Source: CAYZJV01 sp049310885 (lineage in GTDB: Bacteria > Spirochaetota > Spirochaetia > Sphaerochaetales > Sphaerochaetaceae). Taken from it: DNA of 64,000 nt. Under the pieces are notes generated by a model. The model saw only the letters and a program-made list of their open reading frames with translations, did no database searches and was not told where the DNA came from. Each line of letters starts with the position of its first letter. Within the stretch, counting starts at the first letter, position 1. Positions 1 through 7,693 of the stretch are shown piece by piece. The position numbers and the translations under genes are program-made. The stretch lies in NCBI RefSeq assembly GCF_049310885.1, contig NZ_JBMDYO010000008.1, positions 1 to 64,000 of the forward strand. The letters run 5' to 3'.

Positions 1-71
1 ACTTCTTCCTCAAGCTCATGGCTGCTTCCAGGAGACCCTACTACAAGCCTCGTTCCCCCAGATTTTTGCAC
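1..71 (-). CDS. Start of an unidentified gene cut by the window edge
   Basis: Reading the minus strand from a GTG at 71 gives 23 codons with no stop (V-Q-K-S-G-G-T-R-L-V-V-G-S-P-G, then an acidic run) up to the edge. An AGAGG ribosome site lies a few bases upstream of the GTG. It begins 28 bases after the ABC ATPase stop on the same strand, so it probably continues that operon. Too little is visible to name it. The open frame, start context and spacing are the only support. Confidence 0.45.
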   Translation of the reverse strand, partial: MQKSGGTRLVVGSPGSSHELEEE

Positions 72-99
72 TGAGCCTCTTTTTTTGTATATACAGGGA

Positions 100-894
100 T
101 CAGGTAACGAGCAGGTCCTCATCCGAAGCGTAATCGCGTTTTTTGATATTCTTGAATTTCTGAACCAATTTTGCCACTGTAAGAGTTTGTTTCTCTTCTT
201 CTGAGAGATCAAGGATTATTTTCCCTTCATCCATCATGATCAATCGATTTCCAAAATCAATGGCATGTTGCATGTTATGGGTTACCATAAGTGATGTTAG
301 GTTGTATTCTTTGATGAATTTTGTGGTGAGATCCATCACAATCTGAGCATTACGGGGATCCAAAGCAGCCGTATGTTCATCCAATAACAGCATCTGAGGC
401 TTACTCAATACCGTCATCAAAAGGGTCAAAGCTTGCCTTTGTCCACCTGAGAGCAATCCTACATTATCCTTAAGCCGGTCTTCCAAACCCATGGAAAGTT
501 GTTTCAATTCATCACGAAAATGCTCTCGTACAGCGCTATTTAGAGTGATCTTGAGACTCTTCATTCCTTTATGCAAAGCGGTAACCATGTTGTCTTCTAT
601 GGACATGGCGGCGGCTGTGCCTTTCGTAGGATCCTGGAATATTCGTCCAATAGTAAAAGCTCGTTTGTACTCGGGGGTATTTGTGACATCTTTGCCATTG
701 AGGCTGATACGACCGCCGGTTACGGGGTAGCTGCCTGCAATGAGATTAAACAACGTACTTTTCCCTGAGCCATTACTTCCTACAACGGTGATGAAATCCC
801 CAGGTTTGACATCGAGATTCAAATATTCGATCGCTGTCTTCTCATTAACTGTTCCGGGATAGAAGACCTTGGAGACTTGTTCAATTTTCAACAT
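100..894 (-). CDS. ABC importer ATP-binding protein (TrpZ-like)
   Basis: This is the cytoplasmic ATPase that powers the importer encoded with the permease and binding proteins at 881-4101. Visible motifs are Walker A GSNGSGKS (residues 39-46), the Q-loop FQDP (near 86), the signature LSGGQRQ (148-154), Walker B with LLLDEHTAALDP (169-180) and the switch histidine in VTHN. At 264 aa it has the usual length. The ATG at 894 has GAAGGAG upstream and overlaps the permease end by 14 bases, which suggests translational coupling. ATPases of this type are paired with PF04392 binding proteins and branched-chain-type permeases. The substrate (tryptophan or another aromatic compound) is inferred from related systems, not shown here. 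Confidence 0.9.
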   Translation of the reverse strand: MLKIEQVSKVFYPGTVNEKTAIEYLNLDVKPGDFITVVGSNGSGKSTLFNLIAGSYPVTGGRISLNGKDVTNTPEYKRAFTIGRIFQDPTKGTAAAMSIEDNMVTALHKGMKSLKITLNSAVREHFRDELKQLSMGLEDRLKDNVGLLSGGQRQALTLLMTVLSKPQMLLLDEHTAALDPRNAQIVMDLTTKFIKEYNLTSLMVTHNMQHAIDFGNRLIMMDEGKIILDLSEEEKQTLTVAKLVQKFKNIKKRDYASDEDLLVT

Positions 895-1840
895 GGTTTG
901 ACTCCTTCACTTCAGCTTCCCTTCTAACCTTGTTTCTTCGTAAGGCTTTTTTCCTGGCATCGGCACTGGATGCGGCATTCCTCGTTTGGGCAACGATGAG
1001 GGATACGATAACCAGTATACCTGTGAGGAGTTTCAGGTCACTCGGTGTGAGATTGATGTAGTAGCCGTAATATCGGCCGAGGAACATCAATGCCTTGTAG
1101 ATGATCGCACCAAAAACAACTCTCAACGTGATAAGTGATATCTTATTGCTATCGAATAAGAATTCTCCAATCATGATTGCAGCTAATCCCTGAACGACCA
1201 TTCCCTGCCCAAGGTTAGCATCGGCAAATCCTTGGTATTGAGCCAGGAGACCCCCAGAGAGGGCGATAAGGCCGTTTGAAATAGCCATGCCGATAACCTT
1301 CAGAAGCTTGGGATTCATTCCCATGCTGATGATCATCTGTTCATTGCTACCCAATGCTCCAATGGCAATTCCCAGATCCATCCTGAAAAAGATGTCGATG
1401 ATTAGCTTAATCACCAGAACGATGATCAATGTTCCCACGAGAAGAGCCCAAGATGTCGAGAGCATACTGAAGATCTCGGGAAATTTCGTATACAATGTCG
1501 TTATCCTCAACAAAGGTACATTCGCCCTTCCACCAAGGATACGGATATTGATCGAATAGAGCATCGTCATGGTAAGTATACCGGCAAGCAATCCTGGAAC
1601 CTTCAATCTGTTATGGATTGTTGCAGTGACGACACCTGCGATCGCTCCCGATAGGGAGGCAAGCAAAAGGGCTGTCACCAGCCCTGTTCCGTTGACTATT
1701 GCCATTGTCGCTACGGCGGCTCCTGTAGCAAAGGAGCCGTCGCAGGTCAAATCGGCAAAGTCCAGTATCCGGTATGAAATCAACACACCGATGACCATGA
1801 TGGAAAATATCAATCCATCAACAAAAATTCCTTCTAACAT
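881..1840 (-). CDS. ABC importer permease (TrpY-like, branched-chain family)
   Basis: A 319-residue polytopic membrane protein with about eight to ten hydrophobic segments and a basic C-terminal tail (KKALRRNKVRREAEVKE). It resembles the LivH/RbsC permease superfamily and would form the channel for the substrate delivered by the two binding proteins. The ATG at 1840 is preferred over the adjacent upstream TTG because AGGA sits 7 bases before it. Only 9 bases separate it from the binding-protein stop, and its end overlaps the ATPase start, so the three form one operon. Substrate is not evident from the sequence. Confidence 0.88.
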   Translation of the reverse strand: MLEGIFVDGLIFSIMVIGVLISYRILDFADLTCDGSFATGAAVATMAIVNGTGLVTALLLASLSGAIAGVVTATIHNRLKVPGLLAGILTMTMLYSINIRILGGRANVPLLRITTLYTKFPEIFSMLSTSWALLVGTLIIVLVIKLIIDIFFRMDLGIAIGALGSNEQMIISMGMNPKLLKVIGMAISNGLIALSGGLLAQYQGFADANLGQGMVVQGLAAIMIGEFLFDSNKISLITLRVVFGAIIYKALMFLGRYYGYYINLTPSDLKLLTGILVIVSLIVAQTRNAASSADARKKALRRNKVRREAEVKESNHVEN

Positions 1841-1849
1841 CAATACATC

Positions 1850-2851
1850 CTATCTGACGATTTTTTGACCATCCTGAATTACTACTGCAGCCGAGTCCTT
1901 CAGGTCATCAGGAATAGTTATCCCTAATTTTGCGGCTACGTCAAGATTGAACCAAAGTTCGAAGTCGGTTGGATCGGTAAGGAAAACGGTTCCGATCTCG
2001 CCGGGCTCTTTCCCATCGAGCAATTGTTCGATGATTTTTCCTGTAGCAAGGCCGATTTTGTAATAATCGAAGCCCCATGCGACTAGGAAGTCCAAACCTT
2101 CTACATTCGAGGGGTCGGCTGCCATGAGGGGGACATTCGCTTTGGATGCCACATCATCTACAGATGGCAGTGCGCTAATTACGGTGTTGTCAGTAGCAAT
2201 ATAAATTGCATCAACTCTTCCGATGATCGATTGGGTCGCCTGCATGACCTCAGCGGTATTGGAAACAGCAGCAGTCACAAATTCAAGTCCAAGATTTTCA
2301 GTTGCTGCCTTAGCTTGTTCCATCAGAGTGACCCCGTTCGCCTCTCCACTAGCATAAACGTTTCCGATTACTTTAGCTCCGGTCAAGCGGGCTAATAGTT
2401 CAATCTGGGCGTCGACAGGGTTCATATCCGATACACCGGTTGTGTTTTCGGTATAGGGAGTATCATAGGTAGTTACGAGGCCGGCTCCAAGTGGATCTGT
2501 AATAGCTGAGAACACGACAGGAATGTCAGTGAAAACATTTACAAGAGCCTGTGCAGTAGGAGTGGCGATACCTACAGCGATATCCACATTGTCTGCCTTG
2601 AATTTCTGGGCAATCTGAGCTGAAGCCGAAACATCTGCATTGGCATTCTGGAAATCGAAACGGACGCTCTTACCCACAGATTCCAGGTGGTCCTGCATAC
2701 CGACTTCTACGGCGTCGAGGGCAGGGTGAGCCAAGAATTTAGATACACCGACCAATGGTTCTTTCGCAGCAGCCGATTCTTGAGTACCGGCGGCGGAGAG
2801 AGGCATCGCAAGCACGAAGGACAAGAGCAACAGGATACTAGCTTTTTTCAT
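1850..2851 (-). CDS. ABC substrate-binding protein, PF04392 type, copy 1
   Basis: A 333-residue secreted binding protein. It has a signal peptide (MKKASILLLLSFVLAMPLSAAG) without a lipobox cysteine, then a PF04392-like body with the family-typical V-S-K-F-L-A-H-P-A-L-D-A opening, FKADNVD, GIATPTAQAL and a closing DPTDFELWFNLDVAAKLGITIP stretch. The start at 2851 follows AAGGAG and places the basic signal-peptide head at the N-terminus. It is a close paralogue of the protein at 3106-4101 and lies next to the permease. It has its own promoter (2883-2911), so it can be expressed separately from the upstream copy. Family members bind tryptophan or related molecules; the ligand here is unproved. 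Confidence 0.88.
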   Translation of the reverse strand: MKKASILLLLSFVLAMPLSAAGTQESAAAKEPLVGVSKFLAHPALDAVEVGMQDHLESVGKSVRFDFQNANADVSASAQIAQKFKADNVDIAVGIATPTAQALVNVFTDIPVVFSAITDPLGAGLVTTYDTPYTENTTGVSDMNPVDAQIELLARLTGAKVIGNVYASGEANGVTLMEQAKAATENLGLEFVTAAVSNTAEVMQATQSIIGRVDAIYIATDNTVISALPSVDDVASKANVPLMAADPSNVEGLDFLVAWGFDYYKIGLATGKIIEQLLDGKEPGEIGTVFLTDPTDFELWFNLDVAAKLGITIPDDLKDSAAVVIQDGQKIVR

Positions 2852-2882
2852 ACAAAGCTCCTTAGCATATGGTTTGATGGTC

Positions 2883-2911
2883 ACTATAGACCGACGTTAC
2901 ATTTTTGTAAA
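2883..2911 (-). promoter_or_regulatory. Promoter of binding-protein copy 1
   Basis: On the minus strand TTTACA (2906-2911) is followed after exactly 17 bases by TATAGT (2883-2888), about 32 bases before the start codon at 2851. The upstream paralogue has the identical hexamers and spacing. An inverted repeat TATGCA/TGCATA (2918-2935, 6-base gap) sits just upstream of the -35 box and could bind a regulator. Confidence 0.7.
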
Positions 2912-2984
2912 GATGGCTATGCAAAACGATGCATAAAAATACGAGCGATATTCATATATTTGACAATACGGTTCCTCAATACAT

Positions 2985-3012
2985 AAGGGGTAGGCCCCAA
3001 GTCCCACCCCTT
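2985..3012. other. Stem-loop between the two binding-protein genes
   Basis: AAGGGGT (2985-2991) pairs with ACCCCTT (3006-3012), extended inward by two more G-C pairs past one mismatch. It has no T-run after it in either direction, so it may be a processing or attenuation structure rather than a plain terminator. Confidence 0.4.
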
Positions 3013-3049
3013 GCCAGTGTTCCGATACCAATGAAAAGTACCAATATCC

Positions 3050-3095
3050 CAAGAAAAGCGAGAGGTGTCCAAACTTTACCTCAACAGCCCTCGCT
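3050..3095 (-). terminator. Possible terminator after binding-protein copy 2
   Basis: On the minus strand, 11 bases after the stop at 3106, AGCGAG-GG can pair with CC-T-CTCGCT around an inner GAGGT/ACCTC helix, and TTTTCTT follows. The stem has a bulge and a fairly long loop, so this call is tentative. It would partly separate copy 2 from the rest of the operon. Confidence 0.35.
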
Positions 3096-3105
3096 CCGTT
3101 TGAAC

Positions 3106-4101
3106 TCAATTACCGGTGTAGAGAACTGCAGCCGAGTCCAGATACTGCTTCGGGATAGTGATTCCCAATCGCTTTGCAACCTCTAGGTTGAACCATAGCT
3201 CGAAATCAGCAGGATCGGTAATGAAGATGGTTCCCAATTCTCCAGCTGTTTTCTCATTTTTCAAGACTTGTGCGACAGCTTCTCCGGTCTTCCTTCCGTG
3301 TTTGTAGTAATTGAAACCCCAAACCATGAAGTAATCCAATCCTTCGGCACTGGTTGGATCCGCTGTGAATAGGGGAATACCAGCACTTGCACAAACTTCA
3401 CTGAGACTAGAAATTGCTGAAACTACCGTATTATCAGTGCCTACATAGAGTCCATCAATCCTATTCGCTATAGAAAGTATAGCCGATTTTACTTCTGCCG
3501 AATTGGAAACTCCTGCAGAAACGAATTGCAATCCCAATTCTTTTGTTGCAGATTCCACGAGATCTTTCAGCTGCACACCATTCGCCTCACCGCTGGTAAA
3601 TACGATTCCAATAGTTTTTGCACCGGTGAGTTCAGAGAAAAGTTTTATCTGATCAAATACGGGATTTTTGTCTGAGACTCCACCCACATTTCCATCATTA
3701 GGCTCATAGGTCGGAACGAGTCCAGCTTCGAGTGGATCTGTTATCCCTCCAAATACTACCGGAGTCTCGGTAAAGACGTTGGCGAGAGCCTGGGCAACAG
3801 GTGTGCCTATACCGACAGCGAGATCTACTTTGTCTGCTTTGAATTTCTGGGCTATCGAGGCTGCAGTGGAAATATCACCATTTGCGCTTTGGGAATCATA
3901 AGAGATAGTGAATCCCTGTTCATCAAGATAGTCCACCATTCCTTTTTCTATCGCATCAAGCGCAGGGTGGGTCACTATTTTCGAGACACCGATGCGGATC
4001 GATGTCGATTCACCGACTTCCATCTCTCCTGTGGCTGAAATCACTCCTATGAAAGCCACGCCTATAGCCAATAGTCCTACAATTTTTTTCAATCCTCTCA
4101 T
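3106..4101 (-). CDS. ABC substrate-binding protein, PF04392 type, copy 2
   Basis: A 331-residue secreted binding protein that is paralogous to the one at 1850-2851 along its whole length (SKIVTHPALDAIEKGM, FKADKVDLAVGIGTPVAQAL, DPADFELWFNLEVAKRLGITIP). The signal peptide is MRGLKKIVGLLAIGVAFIG followed by VISATG. The ATG at 4101 has GAGGAG upstream; the open frame extends further but reads through the promoter, so the longer form is rejected. Two binding proteins feeding one permease/ATPase pair would widen ligand range or affinity. It has its own promoter with a palindrome over the -35 box (4144-4173). Confidence 0.88.
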   Translation of the reverse strand: MRGLKKIVGLLAIGVAFIGVISATGEMEVGESTSIRIGVSKIVTHPALDAIEKGMVDYLDEQGFTISYDSQSANGDISTAASIAQKFKADKVDLAVGIGTPVAQALANVFTETPVVFGGITDPLEAGLVPTYEPNDGNVGGVSDKNPVFDQIKLFSELTGAKTIGIVFTSGEANGVQLKDLVESATKELGLQFVSAGVSNSAEVKSAILSIANRIDGLYVGTDNTVVSAISSLSEVCASAGIPLFTADPTSAEGLDYFMVWGFNYYKHGRKTGEAVAQVLKNEKTAGELGTIFITDPADFELWFNLEVAKRLGITIPKQYLDSAAVLYTGN

Positions 4102-4131
4102 TTCGATACTCCTCAAATTCCGAATGATAGG

Positions 4132-4160
4132 ACTATAGCGCCTTCTTATGTTTCTGTAAA
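4132..4160 (-). promoter_or_regulatory. Promoter of binding-protein copy 2
   Basis: On the minus strand TTTACA (4155-4160) and TATAGT (4132-4137) are 17 bases apart, 30 bases before the start at 4101. The hexamers and spacing are the same as for copy 1. Confidence 0.72.
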
Positions 4161-4173
4161 TAGAAACATAAGA
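4144..4173. promoter_or_regulatory. Perfect palindrome covering the -35 box
   Basis: TCTTATGTTTCT (4144-4155) and AGAAACATAAGA (4162-4173) form perfect 12-base arms around a 6-base gap. The gap and inner arm contain the -35 hexamer of the copy 2 promoter. A repressor dimer bound here would block RNA polymerase. No regulator gene is adjacent, so the protein is unknown. It could also form an RNA hairpin only if transcribed from further upstream. Confidence 0.65.
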
Positions 4174-4207
4174 TAATCTGTACATTTTTTTTCTGGAGGG
4201 TGAATAT

Positions 4208-4245
4208 AAAAAAACTGTTGCATAGGATGCCCATGCAACAGTTTT
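4208..4245 (-). terminator. Terminator of the acidic protein gene
   Basis: A 13-base perfect stem, AAAACTGTTGCAT (4211-4223) with ATGCAACAGTTTT (4233-4245), and a 9-base loop. On the minus strand it ends in a run of seven T. It lies 33 bases after the stop of the acidic gene, and it insulates that gene from the ABC operon. Confidence 0.85.
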
Positions 4246-4277
4246 CAGTCCAGTATGGAAAAATGGTGGAAAGGAGA

Positions 4278-4553
4278 TCAATAATCGAAGGGGTCTTCCT
4301 CTTCATCGATTACATCATCGTCGAATAGGAAATCTTCTTCCTCTTCCTCTTCTTCAATGATTTCAGTCTCCTCATCATCAAGGAAAAATCCATCGAGATC
4401 CTCATCCTCGTCTTCATCCTCAAACTCATCGTAGTCATCATCTTCCCTGAGTTCGTTAGGATCGAAATCATCATCGATTTCTATACTTTCATCTTCTTCG
4501 AAATCGTCATCGAAGTATTTGTCTTCCCATTCATCCTCATCATGGTATTTCAT
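4278..4553 (-). CDS. Extremely acidic small protein of unknown function
   Basis: A 91-residue protein in which 56 residues are Asp or Glu and only three are Lys or Arg. Aromatic residues (Y3, W9, Y13, F14, F18, F30, Y41, F44, F56, F57, F74, F76, F89, Y91) punctuate the acidic runs. No signal peptide or hydrophobic segment is visible. The ATG at 4553 is chosen because GAGAGGGGGG precedes it; the open frame upstream lacks a ribosome site. It is monocistronic, with a strong terminator at 4208-4245. I do not recognise a family. Composition would fit a nucleic-acid mimic, a polyanionic chaperone or a tail-like RNA polymerase accessory protein (as in the delta subunit), but none is shown. Confidence 0.75.
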   Translation of the reverse strand: MKYHDEDEWEDKYFDDDFEEDESIEIDDDFDPNELREDDDYDEFEDEDEDEDLDGFFLDDEETEIIEEEEEEEDFLFDDDVIDEEEDPFDY

Positions 4554-4721
4554 GGCAGTCCCCCCTCTCAGGTACCGATAGGTACACAGTAGAAGAGAAG
4601 GTTCCATCTGTCAATCGGGTTTTTAACGGTAGGAACCTACTTTTATATTTTCCAAACGAAGCGGAATGTACCGATACCAAGATTCTGACCTTGTCCAAAG
4701 GTTCTGAGACCGTCCATTCTA

Positions 4722-4750
4722 TTGCGTCACCAAGGTGATATTGGTATAGT
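4722..4750 (+). promoter_or_regulatory. Probable promoter of the pdxA2-like operon
   Basis: TTGCGT (4722-4727), 17 bases, TATAGT (4745-4750), ending 23 bases before the start codon at 4774. A small palindrome TCACC-AA-GGTGA (4727-4738) lies in the spacer and may be an operator. The -35 match is only moderate. Confidence 0.5.
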
Positions 4751-4773
4751 TCCGTTATCGAGGAGGTGTTCTC

Positions 4774-5796
4774 ATGTCTAGAAAATTGGTGCTTGCTATT
4801 CCTATGGGCGATCCAGCCGGAATCGGACCGGAAATTGTGTGTAAGGCATTGGCACATGGAGTTCATGGAAAATCCGCGAGTGCATTGGTCATTGGCGACT
4901 GGGCTCTCTTCGAAAAGACCATACATGATTGTGCATTGGGAAATCCATTCAACACTATCGTCCATACTGACCAAGATTGTAGGCAAGCCATTGCCTCCCA
5001 CAATGAGTCTATTTTCTACCATCTTCCATTGGTCGACCTCTCCCAATTCAATTATGGGGAGATAGACGGAATGTGTGGAAGAGCGGCATATGAAGCAATA
5101 GTTAAAGCAGTGGATCTGACCCAATCAGGTATATCCGATGCGATTGTTACACCTCCATTGCATAAAGAGTCACTTCGTGCCGGCGGAGTAAACTCTATCG
5201 GGCATACCGAGATTCTTGGAGAATTGACTAAAAGTGGTTCCCCAGTGACTATGTTCGAAACACTCGGGTTGAAAATTTTCTTTATGACCAGACATCTTAG
5301 TCTACGCCAGGCTTGTGATGCTGTTACCGAAGACAGAGTATTCCGTTCAATCAAGGAGTGTTATCGATTGACCCAGAATTCAGCATTCGATACCTCTTTG
5401 CCTTTTGTGGTCGCTGCTCTAAATCCCCATGCCGGCGAACATGGATTGTTTGGTGATGAGGAGCAAATGGCTATCGTTCCCGCTATAGAACATGCCCAGG
5501 AAGAGGGTATGAATGTAGTAGGACCTGTCGGGGCTGACTCTGTCTTTCATCTAGCGAAAGTGGGAAAGTATCGTGCAGTACTTTCTCTCTACCATGACCA
5601 GGGTCATATTGCCGCAAAGACTCTCGACTTCGATCGGACTATTTCCGTCACATGGGCTCTACCGTTTCTCCGTACCAGCGTCGACCATGGGACGGCATTT
5701 GATATAGCAGGTAAAGGAATCGCCAGCGAGGTCAGTATGGTTGAAGCCATCAAGGTTGCTATTAAATACCTCTCAACTGGAGACGAAGATTCATGA
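4774..5796 (+). CDS. PdxA-family 4-phosphate dehydrogenase (PdxA2-like)
   Basis: A 340-residue member of the PdxA family, NAD-dependent dehydrogenases that oxidise and decarboxylate 4-phosphorylated hydroxy acids. Visible are GDPAGIGPE (12-20), VTPPLHKESL, the metal-site region YHDQGHIAAK (near 273) and LPFLRTSVDHGTAFDIAG near the C-terminus. The YHDQGHIA form and SVTWALPFLRTS resemble PdxA2, which acts on D-threonate or D-erythronate 4-phosphate, more than the vitamin B6 enzyme; this is from memory of the families. The start follows GAGGAGGTG. Its last four bases overlap the next gene (ATGA). No DtnK/DenK-type kinase is nearby, so a vitamin B6 role remains possible. Confidence 0.85.
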   Translation: MSRKLVLAIPMGDPAGIGPEIVCKALAHGVHGKSASALVIGDWALFEKTIHDCALGNPFNTIVHTDQDCRQAIASHNESIFYHLPLVDLSQFNYGEIDGMCGRAAYEAIVKAVDLTQSGISDAIVTPPLHKESLRAGGVNSIGHTEILGELTKSGSPVTMFETLGLKIFFMTRHLSLRQACDAVTEDRVFRSIKECYRLTQNSAFDTSLPFVVAALNPHAGEHGLFGDEEQMAIVPAIEHAQEEGMNVVGPVGADSVFHLAKVGKYRAVLSLYHDQGHIAAKTLDFDRTISVTWALPFLRTSVDHGTAFDIAGKGIASEVSMVEAIKVAIKYLSTGDEDS

Positions 5797-6536
5797 TTGT
5801 GATCGATGGACTCCATAAGAGCTACAAGATCAGATCGGGAAAGAAACATGTACTCAAAGGAATAACCTGTACAGCTCGTGACGGTGAGATTTATGGATTG
5901 CTCGGACCGAACGGTGCAGGTAAGACCACTACATTGCGAACAATCGCTACACTCTTAAAACCCGATAGCGGAACGGTACGGGTAGATGGGCACGATGTGG
6001 TGACCGAAGGTAGAGTTGTTCGGGACCGTATTGGCTTCCTTACCGGAGAGATGAAATTAGCTGGACAACTCTCCTGTAGGGAGCTGTTGCGATATTTTGG
6101 CCGTTTGAACCATATGTCCGCTGCTACCATAGCAAAAAGGACTGAAGAACTGGCAGCCGATTTTGATATGATAAATTATCTAGATATGCCAATAGCCAAG
6201 CTTTCGAGCGGCATGACACAGAAGGTCGGTCTTGCTGTGAGTATCGTACATGAACCTCGGAACATCATCTTCGATGAACCTACTAGTAGCTTGGATGTCC
6301 TCGCAGTCAAGGTTATCTCCGATTTTCTTCGTTCAGCGAAACGTAATGGTAAATGTGTGGTCCTTTCCACCCATGTCCTCGCCGATGCCCAAAGATTGTG
6401 TGACAGGGTGGGGATAATCTATGATGGTGAATTGTTATGCGAAGGTACGGTCGATGATTTGCTATCCACCCATAAGGTTCCCGATATCGAGACATTGTTC
6501 TTCTCATTGGTGAACAAACAGATGGAGCAAGTATGA
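5793..6536 (+). CDS. ABC exporter ATP-binding protein (NatA-like)
   Basis: A 247-residue ATPase with Walker A GPNGAGKT (38-45), a signature reading LSSGMTQK and Walker B NIIFDEPTSSLD. The wording of the family resembles NatA and other ABC-2 exporter ATPases, including the FLTGEMKLAGQLS region after the Q-loop. It overlaps the PdxA-like gene by 4 bases (ATGA) and the permease by 4 bases (ATGA), so translation of all three is probably coupled. It would energise export through the membrane protein at 6533-7684. The substrate, sodium or a small molecule, cannot be told from sequence. Confidence 0.88.
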   Translation: MIVIDGLHKSYKIRSGKKHVLKGITCTARDGEIYGLLGPNGAGKTTTLRTIATLLKPDSGTVRVDGHDVVTEGRVVRDRIGFLTGEMKLAGQLSCRELLRYFGRLNHMSAATIAKRTEELAADFDMINYLDMPIAKLSSGMTQKVGLAVSIVHEPRNIIFDEPTSSLDVLAVKVISDFLRSAKRNGKCVVLSTHVLADAQRLCDRVGIIYDGELLCEGTVDDLLSTHKVPDIETLFFSLVNKQMEQV

Positions 6537-7684
6537 ATGATGCATTGGTTATCTTCAGGAAGGAATTGAAGAATTTCATTAAAGACAAGAGGACACTCTT
6601 CTCCACCTTCCTCCTTCCTCTCATGGTACTTCCCATAATCTTTATTGGTATGGGTACTGTTATCGGTGAACTGGATAAGGATGCCCGAGATACTACCTAT
6701 GCATTGGCTATTGAAGGAAACGAGGACCCTCGGTTAATCCGTCTTCTGGATGAAAACATCCTCTACGAGCGTGTTGAAAATAGGAGAGCCGATATCGTTG
6801 TCACCTTTCCACCAAATTATGTTCCAGGGATCCAGTCGCAAGTCGTGATCACCTACGATTCCAGTAGCCAGAAGATGCAATATGCACAGCAACAGGTGGC
6901 TTCTGCGATCAAGCAGTATGAAGCTCTCCTTGCCTCCCAATTACTGAGATCCTATGGATTATCAAGAATGGATCTTGAGAGCCTTTCGATACTGACTGTA
7001 GATACGGCTAGTGAAGCTGTTCAAGCCGGAGGGTCGTTCCTCGCTATGTTGGTTCCTTATTTCCTGATGATTTTCCTCTTCTCCGGTTCCATTAACGCAG
7101 GCTTAGATACTACCTGTGGCGAGAAGGAGCGGGGGAGCCTTGCTATACTTCTGGTGAACCAAGTATCGCGTACTTCCATAGCTTGGGGAAAAATACTCTT
7201 TGTCTCTGTAATTGCCGTATGTTCCGCTGGAGCTACCTTCCTTGGCCTCATGGTCTCTGTGATTCTCCCCCATGGGTCCCAGATGATTTTTCCTGCAAGT
7301 GTAAGTGGGGCAACGTTGAGTGGCATTTCCCTTGTGGTAATTATTGGAGCTTTATTGTCTGCAGCCCTGTTTACTGGTGCCGTAGTCGCGCTGTTGGGAA
7401 GTCTCGCTCGAAGTGTGAAAGAGGGAGGGACCTACGTAATGCCACTGTACATGATCGTTGTTCTCGTAGGAGTGACTACCATGTATATGGATCCTACCAC
7501 CAACGGATTCATTTTCTTGGTCCCTATTGTCAATACGATTTTCGTCATGAAAGCGAGCTTCATGGGGATGATCACTACATTGCATGTGGTGGTATCGATT
7601 GTTGCTAATATCGTATTCGCTGGTATATGTGCTTTTCTGGTTGCACGGTTGTTTAATTCGGAAAAGATTCTGCAGACAGTTTAA
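6533..7684 (+). CDS. ABC-2 type exporter permease (NatB-like)
   Basis: A 383-residue membrane protein with the NatB/ABC-2 layout. It has one membrane segment near residues 22-42, a polar extracytoplasmic region of about 140 residues, then five to six membrane segments from about 175 to the end. The N-terminal RKELKNFIKDKRTLFSTFLLPLM and the GEKERGSLAILLVNQVSR loop are typical of the family. It forms the membrane part of the exporter with the ATPase just upstream (4-base overlap). The next gene starts within 10 bases, so the operon probably continues. Confidence 0.87.
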   Translation: MNDALVIFRKELKNFIKDKRTLFSTFLLPLMVLPIIFIGMGTVIGELDKDARDTTYALAIEGNEDPRLIRLLDENILYERVENRRADIVVTFPPNYVPGIQSQVVITYDSSSQKMQYAQQQVASAIKQYEALLASQLLRSYGLSRMDLESLSILTVDTASEAVQAGGSFLAMLVPYFLMIFLFSGSINAGLDTTCGEKERGSLAILLVNQVSRTSIAWGKILFVSVIAVCSAGATFLGLMVSVILPHGSQMIFPASVSGATLSGISLVVIIGALLSAALFTGAVVALLGSLARSVKEGGTYVMPLYMIVVLVGVTTMYMDPTTNGFIFLVPIVNTIFVMKASFMGMITTLHVVVSIVANIVFAGICAFLVARLFNSEKILQTV

Positions 7685-7693
7685 GAGGTGTCC

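Noticed and set aside
4540..5124. A 194-codon minus-strand frame across the pdxA2 promoter
   Set aside because: It overlaps both the acidic gene and the conserved PdxA-like gene and shows no motif.
7183..7608. A 141-codon plus-strand frame rich in Cys, Trp and Arg
   Set aside because: A shifted-frame shadow of the NatB-like permease; composition is that of an out-of-frame membrane gene.
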